A stretch of DNA of 38,437 nucleotides from a virus, in the IMG/VR virus record IMGVR_UViG_3300040856_000084, positions 1 through 38,437 of that record; one strand, given 5' to 3'. Position numbers and translations under genes: made by a program. Under the pieces are notes generated by a model. That model did no database searches and was not told where the DNA came from. It worked only from the letters and a program-made list of their open reading frames with translations. Below, in pieces: positions 6,595-12,633 of this stretch (position 1 is the first letter of the stretch; every line of letters begins with the position of its first letter).

Positions 6595-8512
6595 GAGATG
6601 TTGCTCCTCTAGATGCTTGGTTGTTTAGGTTTTTCTCTTTTAACGCCACTTCAGCAATCTTCAGCCTACGCTCAAACTCTTTGTCGTCGGCGTCACCTTC
6701 TCTGAGGTTTCGTGTGATTGCCTCAATCTTGTCAATCTCAAGCTCCTGTGGCGCAAGCTGTGAATCAACAGCGTACTTGGTAGCCCTAGCCTGAGACTCT
6801 GCGGCCTGACCCTGTAGAGCGGCAGTTTGCGCTTGCTGGAACTCAAGCTGTGCTTGTTGTGCCATTTGTGCCATCTGCTGTGCCTGTGGGTTAGGCTGTG
6901 AAGCCTGTTGCATTGCCGCAATAAGCTCCTCACGGTTACTGAGGTTCATGTTGTCAATGATGCTCTGGATCAGCACAGGGTACAGTGGGCTGTCTTGCTT
7001 CATAGTCTGCAAGAGTTGCACCAACTGTGTAACTTCGTACTCACGAGCGATGATACCCAGAGTACTCGTAGCGTTGAACTTGTAGTCAGCTACGGGGTAG
7101 TTCTCAGGGTCAAACTGCATGTACCGGTGTGCGGCTTTGGTTACAAACGGCAGTAAGAAAGACTGCTGGAAGTTTATAAGAGTGCGCTTATGCCGCTTAA
7201 TAATAGCACCAAGAGACATACTAATGCCAGCGGCAGTAGCTTCACCATTGACTTGTCCCGCAATGCCAGCGGAATCCACGGCTCCAGTTGCTTGTTGCAC
7301 CATCTGTTGAAGGCTAGCGGCTTGTGCAAAAGTGATTTGCCCCACTTGCCCAAAGTTGAAAGGTTGAAGTACTTCACGGGGATCTCCATTAGTTAGTATC
7401 ATCTTGCCGGGGCGCACTTCTGGTCTAGCGCCTCTGGGCAACCTAGTTGCGTCAATCGCCAGCATAGGATGAATAGTAAGTGACAGGGCGTCAATACGAG
7501 CCCTCAGTTCTGTGTCTAGTGCCTTCTGGCTGTTGTAGCCCTTCTCACACACTCCTCTGCCCCAGAAACGTCCGGGTACTACGTCCCAAGGAAACGCAAC
7601 AACAGGACGGTCTTGCATCATGTAGGGGTTGGCTTCTGCCTTCAAGAGCGTACCACCGTTGGCTACCACCACGATAGCCTCAACGTAACGTGAGTCTTCC
7701 TCTACGTCTACGTCTTCAGCCTCTAGCAACTCACGAGGCACTAAACCGTAGTACTTGGTCAGTCGTACCTTGTCATCGTTGTAGATCGTTAGGTCTTGGT
7801 CAGGCTCTAGGTCTGCGTCAGGTGCCGCTGATTCAATCAAGGCTTCTCTGTACACGCCTTGCTCCTGTAGTAGCTCTACGCTGTGCTTGGACACAAACTC
7901 GTCCACAGCAACACCCATAGCATCGTCAACGGACGTAGCCACAGGGTCAATCAGGAAGTTCTGAGGCAACACGGGCTTCAGCTTGACTACAACCCTGTCG
8001 GTGATGTTTACACCCACGGCAGTCAACTGTCCGTCCATGATCGGCTGTGTAGCCGGGGCCATTTCCTTGATCTCTTCCAGCGTGATCTCACCGATGCCTG
8101 TGCCAAACACTGCGGCATTAATGAGACACTCTGCTACAGCCTTACGTACCTTACAGGCTTCAAAGTCTTCAGCGAGCTTCTTGCGGAGGTACAGGATGTC
8201 CTGCTTGTCTTGGTCGTTGGTATCGTCGGAAATGTCAAACCACTTACCCCTGCCAAACGTGGCTTCCTCCAGCTCCGCTACGTTAGACTCTACAGCTTGC
8301 TGAAGCGCAGGAGAGATAATTCTAGAACGTTCCGATGCTCTTTCGGAGTCAGCAGGGTCCCATTGACCTCGCCATAACCTATAGTATTCTTCAAATTTTT
8401 CTTCGTAGTTTGACTCATAGTGATCTCTCCAGTTTTCACACTTGGTCATCACCCACTCTTCCAGAGACTCCTCTATCATCAGAGGATCTGGGCTGTAAAT
8501 ATCTTCTGCCAT
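6470..8512 (-). CDS. Portal protein (head-tail connector)
   Basis: A 680-residue protein of the long podoviral portal type: an acidic N-terminus with an EEWVMTKCENWRDHYESNYEEKFEEYYRLWRGQW stretch (residues about 18-52), RSRIISPALQQAVESNVAELEE near 63-85, and a Gln/Ala-rich helical region (about 545-600) before a disordered Pro/Gln/Gly tail. The portal forms the dodecameric DNA channel at the capsid vertex and docks the terminase. The order terminase, portal, scaffold, capsid supports the call. The start has an AAGGA site. It is separated from the large terminase only by a 30-residue membrane peptide gene. Confidence 0.9.
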   Translation of the reverse strand: MAEDIYSPDPLMIEESLEEWVMTKCENWRDHYESNYEEKFEEYYRLWRGQWDPADSERASERSRIISPALQQAVESNVAELEEATFGRGKWFDISDDTNDQDKQDILYLRKKLAEDFEACKVRKAVAECLINAAVFGTGIGEITLEEIKEMAPATQPIMDGQLTAVGVNITDRVVVKLKPVLPQNFLIDPVATSVDDAMGVAVDEFVSKHSVELLQEQGVYREALIESAAPDADLEPDQDLTIYNDDKVRLTKYYGLVPRELLEAEDVDVEEDSRYVEAIVVVANGGTLLKAEANPYMMQDRPVVAFPWDVVPGRFWGRGVCEKGYNSQKALDTELRARIDALSLTIHPMLAIDATRLPRGARPEVRPGKMILTNGDPREVLQPFNFGQVGQITFAQAASLQQMVQQATGAVDSAGIAGQVNGEATAAGISMSLGAIIKRHKRTLINFQQSFLLPFVTKAAHRYMQFDPENYPVADYKFNATSTLGIIAREYEVTQLVQLLQTMKQDSPLYPVLIQSIIDNMNLSNREELIAAMQQASQPNPQAQQMAQMAQQAQLEFQQAQTAALQGQAAESQARATKYAVDSQLAPQELEIDKIEAITRNLREGDADDKEFERRLKIAEVALKEKNLNNQASRGATSRANDTSGNDQIPRPNQPSVQRPVRQIGNTPSQAGPTGGQGQ

Positions 8513-8522
8513 CTTAGGTTCC

Positions 8523-8615
8523 TTAAATTACAGCAACAGAGTACCCTAGTGTAAAAAACACTACAGCACTGATTGCGTATATTCCGTAGGTATTGAACGG
8601 TCTAAAAACTTTCAT
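8523..8615 (-). CDS. Tiny single-pass membrane peptide, 30 aa
   Basis: ATG at 8615 shares one base with the terminase stop (TAATG) and ends at TAA 8525-8523, giving 30 residues. Residues 12-30 (IYAISAVVFFTLGYSVAVI) form one hydrophobic helix after a short basic N-terminus. A CAGGAT ribosome-binding site lies a few bases upstream inside the terminase end. It fills exactly the gap between terminase and portal, which supports it being real. It could be a membrane or lysis-timing peptide; nothing in the sequence says which. Confidence 0.55.
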   Translation of the reverse strand: MKVFRPFNTYGIYAISAVVFFTLGYSVAVI

Positions 8616-9865
8616 TAATATCCTGCTACTACGTCTAGTATCTCGTGGTCGTCTATTTCAAAGTCGTAACTGTACGCTACCTTAGCTAACTGATCTATGT
8701 ACGCTAAAGCGTCAATTAAGTCATCGTGTGTTAGTGCGTCAGGAAACTGAAAGAGTTGGTCCAAGAACCTACTGTTCCACTCTCCTTTACTCAAGGTTAC
8801 AAACCCGTTCTCAAAACGCCCCTGTAGCGCCCACATCACCCTGTCAGTCTTCTTTTTGTTACCGTGAGTTAGTTCTTCTACCCTGAAGAACTGCCCGTAG
8901 CGTTTCATTAGGTCCATCAGAGGACTCATTACGGCTTGCTTTGCGATTCCTCGTTCAATACCAACGCTAATGGGTCTGTAGTCTCTAACGGCCTGAAATA
9001 TCTTGGCGGCAGTCTCGTTAAGCTCCCACCGCCCATGTATAATGTTATCAACGTACCAACCATCAGTACCAACTTTAACGACAGCGATTGCGGTTTCATC
9101 TAATTTAGTGTTCTTCGTCCGTTTCTTGTTTACGTCCTCAAAGCCAGCCAAGTCAACAGCGATGTAGTAGTCTCCTTCCTCTGGCTCTTCTCCGAACTTG
9201 ACCCAATCTTCTTTGAACATTTCTGAGCCTCTGGCTTCAAACGAGGCCATGAACTCTTGTCTAAAGGCGTAACTTGACATTGACTTTTTTGCCATGTCAA
9301 TTTCGTCTGGGTCCAAGATTGGATTGTCGTAGCTGGTGAAATGCCAGCCCCTGTAAGTCTCATCGTCGCCTAGCTCTGCGTACTTGTACAGTTCGTAAAA
9401 GTGGTTCCTGCCCATAGGCGTACCTATGAACAACGCCTGACCCTTTTGGTCAGCTAGTGCTGGACGGAGGATTTGCTCCCATACGTCAGGCTTCATGTCT
9501 GCGTACTCGTCCATCACGAGAAACTTCAAGGACACACCACGCATTGTCTCTGGCCTGTCGGCTCCTTTGAGACTAATCGTGGCCCCGTTGACCAGCCTGA
9601 TCTGGAGGTTGTTGATGTGACTTCCAGATATAACAGGGTGTCCTAGCTCCAACAAGGTCTGCCACATGATGTCACGGGCTTGTCCCTGCGTAGGCGCAAC
9701 GTAAAAAACGTGCCCTTTGTCGGACTGTAGGGCGTTGATAATCAACATCCACGCGGCCAGACGGGACTTCCCTGTCCTTCGCCCAGCGGCTACTACCTTG
9801 AACCGTGTTGGATCAGAGTAGACCTCTTGTTGCCACGGTAGCAGTTGTACGTTTAGATCAGTCAA
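8615..9865 (-). CDS. Terminase large subunit
   Basis: A 416-residue packaging motor. The ATPase part has a Walker A (AGRRTGKS, residues 27-34), a Walker B (FLVMDE, 115-120) and an FIGTP coupling motif (146-150). The C-terminal RNase H-like nuclease has its first acidic residue in AVDLAG (Asp238) and late acidic residues in HDDLIDAL (381-385). It translocates DNA through the portal and cuts concatemers. Length is near the short end for the family. The ATG at 9865 lies within the last 8 bases of the glutaredoxin-like gene, so the two are coupled. Confidence 0.95.
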   Translation of the reverse strand: MTDLNVQLLPWQQEVYSDPTRFKVVAAGRRTGKSRLAAWMLIINALQSDKGHVFYVAPTQGQARDIMWQTLLELGHPVISGSHINNLQIRLVNGATISLKGADRPETMRGVSLKFLVMDEYADMKPDVWEQILRPALADQKGQALFIGTPMGRNHFYELYKYAELGDDETYRGWHFTSYDNPILDPDEIDMAKKSMSSYAFRQEFMASFEARGSEMFKEDWVKFGEEPEEGDYYIAVDLAGFEDVNKKRTKNTKLDETAIAVVKVGTDGWYVDNIIHGRWELNETAAKIFQAVRDYRPISVGIERGIAKQAVMSPLMDLMKRYGQFFRVEELTHGNKKKTDRVMWALQGRFENGFVTLSKGEWNSRFLDQLFQFPDALTHDDLIDALAYIDQLAKVAYSYDFEIDDHEILDVVAGY

Positions 9866-10085
9866 CTAACTGTAAACTCTTGAGTGCTTCTGTGAAGTCC
9901 TTTGACCCACCAAAGTGGTAAAACACCTGTGGTATAGATCGTTTACCTGTCATCGTTTCTACTAAGTCCCAACCGGCTTGACCCGGAGGTATCTCTACGT
10001 ACTTGTACTCCATGTTGAGTTCTTTTAAGGTTTTCTTAGTTCTTCTGCAAGCAGGACACCAATCAGCACCCAGAAAAGTAATCAT
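9858..10085 (-). CDS. Glutaredoxin/thioredoxin-like redox protein, 75 aa
   Basis: A 75-residue glutaredoxin-sized protein with a CPAC dithiol (Cys10, Cys13) after a beta strand and a cis-Pro motif SIPQV (Pro52), the two hallmarks of the fold. Such proteins return reducing power to ribonucleotide reductase. The phage encodes a class II reductase with a C-terminal redox Cys pair, so this is a plausible partner, though it sits in the late arm far from it. It overlaps the terminase start by 8 bases. A virion or capsid-maturation redox role is an alternative given its late location. Confidence 0.85.
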   Translation of the reverse strand: MITFLGADWCPACRRTKKTLKELNMEYKYVEIPPGQAGWDLVETMTGKRSIPQVFYHFGGSKDFTEALKSLQLVD

Positions 10086-10087
10086 TT

Positions 10088-10435
10088 TTATGCACCGTTA
10101 AAGTTTACAAATACTGCTGGTTGTTCCAACAAGTCAAACGTTACAACAAACTCCATGTCTCCAGCGGCAGTTGTGTACGCTTTGATAGCGTCACCAGCTT
10201 GAAGGACAAACACACCGTCAGTTAGCAAGATGTACTCCTTAGATGACACGTTACCTCCACCTAAGATGTCTATACGAGTTGTATCTGCTTTAGATACGTA
10301 GATACCAGCACCGTTAGTAGAGCCACCTAAGTTACTGACAAAGAGCATGTTCCAGTGTGCTACGTACCCGCTAGGTACAGTAACGATAGTAGACTCGTCT
10401 GTGGTGGTTACGTTAGCGTTCTTGGTGTATAACAT
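10088..10435 (-). CDS. Beta-rich structural protein, 115 aa
   Basis: A 115-residue protein with a low charge count and strong alternation of beta-branched and Gly/Asn residues (VTVPSGYVAHWNMLFVSNLGG type). It resembles small virion decoration or tail proteins. I chose ATG at 10435, which overlaps the stop of the endolysin gene as TAATG; a TTG at 10447 would add four residues but has no better ribosome-binding site. It sits between endolysin and glutaredoxin-like genes in the late arm. I do not recognise a named family. Confidence 0.65.
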   Translation of the reverse strand: MLYTKNANVTTTDESTIVTVPSGYVAHWNMLFVSNLGGSTNGAGIYVSKADTTRIDILGGGNVSSKEYILLTDGVFVLQAGDAIKAYTTAAGDMEFVVTFDLLEQPAVFVNFNGA

Positions 10436-10776
10436 TAGTAAACCCAAATCACCGGGGCAGAACCCCGTGTATCTACGTGAATAAAGTCACTAGCGACGCC
10501 AATCCCAGCGAAACCCATTGCCAAAGCCTCTCTTATTATCGTGTACCGGTGGGCAGAGTTAGTTATTTTTATGTCTGCCGCTATGCCTTGCGCGTGAGTT
10601 CCGGGTACATCTTTCTTTGCTTCTATCGGGTGCTGGGGTGACCTGTAGCCACTAGTGATAACAAACGGAAAACCACATCTGTCCCTCAGTTCATCTACCA
10701 TTTCCATGAACTCAGGCTCCATGTGGTTCTCACCTGTGTGTTGACAGTCGAACTCGTCTACTGTGAAGTATCTCAA
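10435..10776 (-). CDS. M15-type zinc peptidase, likely endolysin
   Basis: A 113-residue single-domain peptidase of the M15 (D-Ala-D-Ala carboxypeptidase-like) family. Zinc ligands fit HAQGIAADI (His61, Asp68) and HVD (His100, with Asp102), and the substrate Arg lies in TSGYRS (Arg45). Family members cut cross-linked stem peptides of peptidoglycan and serve as phage endolysins. There is no signal peptide, so a holin is needed; a candidate is at 34744-35121. The start overlaps the stop of the small upstream gene by 4 bases (ATGA). No cell-wall-binding domain is present, as is usual for Gram-negative hosts. Confidence 0.9.
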   Translation of the reverse strand: MRYFTVDEFDCQHTGENHMEPEFMEMVDELRDRCGFPFVITSGYRSPQHPIEAKKDVPGTHAQGIAADIKITNSAHRYTIIREALAMGFAGIGVASDFIHVDTRGSAPVIWVY

Positions 10777-10937
10777 GACGCTTTGGCCCTCAAGTACTCA
10801 AAGAACAGGGTAGATTGCTCTTCTGCACCATCAATCAACGAGTTCGCCTTCGATTGTACTACTCTCTGGATAGCTAGAATCAACTGTTGCGCCTCCAACC
10901 CCAGTGATATTAATCTGGATCGCACTTCGTCCTCCAT
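10773..10937 (-). CDS. Small helical protein overlapping the TerS-like gene, 54 aa
   Basis: ATG at 10937 has an AGGAGG site 8 bases upstream, a textbook spacing, and the frame ends in an ATGA overlap with the endolysin start. The 54-residue product (MEDEVRSRLISLGLEAQQLI...) is amphipathic and helical. It overlaps the last 107 bases of the 10831-11262 gene in another frame. Strong ribosome-binding site plus coupled stop support a real gene. It has no recognised motif; a terminase or lysis accessory role is only positional guesswork. Confidence 0.65.
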   Translation of the reverse strand: MEDEVRSRLISLGLEAQQLILAIQRVVQSKANSLIDGAEEQSTLFFEYLRAKAS

Positions 10938-11262
10938 CTTTGGTGACCTCCTTCTCAAATGCACCTACAGGTAGTATTCTGTCCATCACCAGCTTCCATG
11001 CGGCCGCTTGGTTCTTGTGGTCGTGGTCCAGTGCGGCCTCAAATATTGTCTCTAGGACTCTAGCTGACTTGGGACTCGCTAGCATACGAGCTTTGTACTC
11101 GTTAATTATAGCGGCGTCACCCTTTGGACGCCCACGGACCCCTCTGCCGCCCTTAGATTTAGCTGATATTTCTTTCTTTTTCGGTCTACCCCTAGACCTC
11201 TTACGTAGATTTATCTCTTTTCTAGCCTCTGCTTGGGCTTCTAGGGTGTCATCTGCTGACAT
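10831..11262 (-). CDS. Putative terminase small subunit, AT-hook-like N-terminus
   Basis: A 143-residue protein, first in the leftward arm, with a basic N-terminus carrying two AT-hook-like GRP segments (SRGRPKKKE about residues 23-31; VRGRPKGD about 42-49), a helical middle (INEYKARMLASPKSARVLE) and a polar tail. I recognise the layout from marine podoviruses, where it is called small terminase or DNA-binding protein. A small terminase recognises phage DNA and recruits the large subunit. The canonical pairing with the large terminase is loose here, since four genes lie between. An alternative is a late-gene DNA-binding regulator. Confidence 0.55.
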   Translation of the reverse strand: MSADDTLEAQAEARKEINLRKRSRGRPKKKEISAKSKGGRGVRGRPKGDAAIINEYKARMLASPKSARVLETIFEAALDHDHKNQAAAWKLVMDRILPVGAFEKEVTKDGGRSAIQINITGVGGATVDSSYPESSTIEGELVD

Positions 11263-11342
11263 TCTCCTGTTTCCTTGTGTTTAACGCTAGTTCGCATGAG
11301 TCCCTCACCTAAGATGTTACAGATGGAGGGATCTATACGAAC

Positions 11343-11363
11343 GGTTTAGTTGTTAACTAAGCC
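11343..11363 (-). other. Leader hairpin in the leftward late transcript
   Basis: GGTTTAGTT (11343-11351) and AACTAAGCC (11355-11363) form a 9-bp stem with one G-T wobble and a 3-base loop, in the untranslated leader between the promoter at 11406-11434 and the gene starting at 11262. No T-run follows leftward, so it is not a normal terminator. It may protect the 5' end of the transcript or be cut by RNase III. Confidence 0.45.
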
Positions 11364-11405
11364 CCAACATCTGATCTACTAAATACATCCTAGTATCTGC
11401 CTATT

Positions 11406-11434
11406 ATTATACCATATTTTTACTCAAAAGTCAA
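11406..11434 (-). promoter_or_regulatory. Main leftward sigma70-type promoter
   Basis: Minus strand: TTGACT (11434-11429), 17-base spacer, TATAAT (11411-11406), with TGG before the -10 (extended -10). It is nearly identical to the promoter at 5882-5910, including the AT-rich spacer. Transcription would start near 11399 and run through the small-terminase candidate, endolysin, terminase and portal. Confidence 0.88.
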
Positions 11435-11506
11435 GCATTATTTATAGTAAATAAGTCACAAGTTACACTTAGGGACACCATATTTACACTTGTGGCCCCG
11501 CCCTGA

Positions 11507-11530
11507 GTAAATCACGAGGTAAATCAGGAG
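11507..11530. repeat. 12-base tandem repeat
   Basis: GTAAATCACGAG (11507-11518) is followed directly by GTAAATCAGGAG (11519-11530), one mismatch. It lies next to an AT-rich tract in the intergenic region and may be a protein-binding iteron pair. Confidence 0.55.
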
Positions 11531-11702
11531 GTTGTACACGAGTCATAATCACTGTTTTTTACCTATTTTTTAGCTGATTTGACTCTTTTGGGTGCTTGAG
11601 TAGCTACAACAATAATTAACACAGGTCAACCCCCTCCCCCCGTGTCAAAACTCAGGCCATCCCATGATACCACAGGATCAACACGATTGCAAGGATAAAC
11701 AT

Positions 11703-11716
11703 TGGTATTATTCACA
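11703..11716 (+). repeat. TGGTAWTATTCACA repeat, copy 1
   Basis: TGGTATTATTCACA. The last nine bases, TTATTCACA, fit the bacterial DnaA-box consensus TTWTNCACA exactly. The first nine also look like an extended -10 (TGG + TATTAT), so it could be a promoter element instead of, or as well as, a DnaA site. An ATTGCAA lies 11 bases upstream of the GG, as in copy 3 (12 bases). Confidence 0.6.
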
Positions 11717-11745
11717 AGGCACTAGGGGTTGACACGAGGCGCAGA

Positions 11746-11780
11746 CTGTGGTAGTCACGAGGCCCGAAGTCCTACCACAG
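11746..11780. repeat. 9-bp perfect inverted repeat, 17-base loop
   Basis: CTGTGGTAG (11746-11754) and CTACCACAG (11772-11780) are exact reverse complements around 17 bases. No T-run follows on either side, so this is more like a dimeric protein site or a structured RNA/ssDNA element than a terminator. Confidence 0.6.
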
Positions 11781-11790
11781 ATGACACGGG

Positions 11791-11818
11791 TTGTCAAGTG
11801 TTTTGACACTGGTAATAT
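11791..11818 (+). promoter_or_regulatory. Candidate rightward promoter
   Basis: TTGTCA (11791-11796), a 16-base spacer and TAATAT (11813-11818) preceded by TGG (extended -10). The -10 is part of repeat copy 2, so a protein bound to that repeat would block this promoter. It points to the early gene arm, whose first start codon is at 12085. Confidence 0.45.
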
Positions 11819-11823
11819 TCACA
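11810..11823 (+). repeat. TGGTAWTATTCACA repeat, copy 2
   Basis: TGGTAATATTCACA. ATATTCACA matches the DnaA-box consensus at 8 of 9 positions. The repeat is in the same orientation as the other copies and contains the -10 of the 11791-11818 promoter candidate. Confidence 0.6.
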
Positions 11824-11924
11824 GGTGATTGTGGGTTGACAAGTGTGTGGACCTGTGTTGGACCCTCTGGCTAACCGCAAGCATACTCAGCACAAGATGT
11901 CAAGCGTTAAATTCATGTGACCTT

Positions 11925-11933
11925 TTATACACA
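11925..11933 (+). other. DnaA-box-like site TTATACACA
   Basis: TTATACACA fits the consensus TTWTNCACA exactly and has the same orientation as the three TGGTAWTATTCACA repeats around it. A single 9-mer is weak evidence on its own; the clustering in one short intergenic region is what makes it notable. Confidence 0.45.
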
Positions 11934-11983
11934 CGCGCACACGCGAGTAACACAAATCCCAGGGAATTGCAATAGTCCAAACG

Positions 11984-11997
11984 TGGTAATATTCACA
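11984..11997 (+). repeat. TGGTAWTATTCACA repeat, copy 3
   Basis: TGGTAATATTCACA, identical to copy 2, with ATTGCAA 12 bases upstream of the GG. It lies just before the candidate early promoter at 12009-12036, a place where bound protein could repress or activate it. Confidence 0.6.
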
Positions 11998-12008
11998 CGA
12001 AAGAATAC

Positions 12009-12036
12009 TTGCACACTCACGAGATACCTGTACAAT
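12009..12036 (+). promoter_or_regulatory. Candidate early rightward promoter
   Basis: TTGCAC (12009-12014), a 16-base spacer and TACAAT (12031-12036). The -10 matches consensus at 5 of 6, the -35 only partly. A start near 12043 gives a leader of about 42 bases to the first early gene. It is the closest promoter-like sequence to the early arm. Confidence 0.45.
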
Positions 12037-12084
12037 GGGAACCATATCAAGGTAATCAACGTTAACTATATAGAGGGTAATCAC

Positions 12085-12264
12085 ATGGCTTTAACTATTG
12101 ACCAATTCCACCCAGCGACTCACCGCTATATTGTGTGGCTAATTGAGCCTAGCGGCCGTCGGTGCTGCGCCCATAGCTTCACAACCTTGGAAGATGCCGA
12201 AAGCTACGGGATAGCACAGATTGACGGTAAAGCGTGGTCACATTATGAGATCATTAAACGATAG
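12085..12264 (+). CDS. First early gene, unknown small protein, 59 aa
   Basis: ATG at 12085 follows a GAGGG site 7 bases upstream. The 59-residue product (MALTIDQFHPATHRYIVWLI...) reads like a compact alpha/beta domain: an aromatic strand, Arg/Cys pair (RRCCAH), an LEDAESYG helix and a final strand. I do not recognise a family. As the first gene of the rightward arm it is a candidate host-takeover protein. The frame is open further upstream to 11917 but that extension lacks a ribosome-binding site and would cover the promoter. Confidence 0.65.
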   Translation: MALTIDQFHPATHRYIVWLIEPSGRRCCAHSFTTLEDAESYGIAQIDGKAWSHYEIIKR

Positions 12265-12278
12265 AGGAGGGTTGTTTT

Positions 12279-12329
12279 ACTGGTGGGCATCTGCTACGGT
12301 GTCCACTGGTAAGCCAACACACTGGCTTA
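12279..12329 (+). ncRNA. Structured RNA cassette, copy 1 (conserved-loop hairpin)
   Basis: An 11-bp stem (12279-12289 with 12300-12310; three or so G-U wobbles) encloses the 10-base loop TCTGCTACGG. A second hairpin follows directly (TAAGCCA 12310-12316, loop ACACAC, TGGCTTA 12323-12329). AAACCAAACGAGGG (12341-12354) then supplies the ribosome-binding site for the gene at 12363. Stem 1 and loop reappear at 12570-12593 with compensating base changes. It lies in the leader of one small gene and downstream of another; there is no T-run, so simple termination is unlikely. Confidence 0.6.
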
Positions 12330-12362
12330 ACTTGAAACCTAAACCAAACGAGGGTAATACTC

Positions 12363-12554
12363 ATGGATAACGTAACACGTAAGACAGTATTCGGTCGGTC
12401 TGTAATCATTCGCAAGCGAGTACTTAAGCGTAAGCCTATCGGCTACTCTAGCGGCTCATGCTTCCACAAGCTAGACGCTGGTTACTGGTCGCTGTACGTG
12501 AGCCTACGCAAGCCACAGCGCAAGATAGGATTTGGTAAAATTACCGATAAATAA
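12363..12554 (+). CDS. Small basic early protein, 63 aa
   Basis: ATG at 12363 with GAGGG 8 bases upstream. The 63-residue product is rich in Lys, Arg, Ser and Gly (RKRVLKRKPIGYSSGS), with a C-terminal KPQRKIGFGKI stretch. It has no recognised motif. It could bind nucleic acid by charge. It is bracketed by the two copies of the hairpin cassette, upstream at 12279-12329 and downstream at 12562-12601. Confidence 0.6.
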   Translation: MDNVTRKTVFGRSVIIRKRVLKRKPIGYSSGSCFHKLDAGYWSLYVSLRKPQRKIGFGKITDK

Positions 12555-12561
12555 CACTTGT

Positions 12562-12601
12562 GTTTAACAATGGGCATCTGATACGGTGCCCATGATTAAA
12601 C
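12562..12601 (+). ncRNA. Structured RNA cassette, copy 2 (conserved-loop hairpin)
   Basis: ATGGGCA (12570-12576) and TGCCCAT (12587-12593) form a perfect 7-bp stem around TCTGATACGG. After a 2-by-2 internal loop (CA/GA) an outer stem GTTTAA (12562-12567) pairs with TTAAAC (12596-12601). Loop identity with copy 1 is 9 of 10. The outermost pair of the inner stem is A-T here and G-C in copy 1, and a G-U in copy 1 is G-C here, so pairing is kept while bases change. AAACCAAAAGAGGG (12613-12626) follows, as in copy 1, ahead of the 12634 start. Confidence 0.65.
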
Positions 12602-12633
12602 GCAACACACACAAACCAAAAGAGGGAAACAAC

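Larger units (their letters stand above)
11263..12084. other. Divergent intergenic control region and candidate replication origin
   Basis: This 822-base stretch lacks a convincing protein gene and separates the two divergent arms. It contains the leftward promoter 11406-11434 with a leader hairpin, a 12-base tandem repeat (11507-11530), an AT-rich tract (about 11543-11572), three copies of a 14-base repeat that includes DnaA-box-like sequence, a further TTATACACA box (11925-11933), a 9-bp inverted repeat (11746-11780) and two candidate rightward promoters. Such a set is typical of an origin plus early control region. Origin function is inference. Confidence 0.55.

Noticed and set aside
7883-8377. 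164-residue plus-strand frame within the portal gene
   Set aside because: Low-plausibility composition, opposite direction to a certain gene, no start signals.
11241-11297. Possible 18-residue leader peptide starting at 11297 on the minus strand, upstream of and overlapping the small-terminase candidate
   Set aside because: The ribosome-binding site is poorly spaced and nothing in the peptide suggests a function; too little to call.
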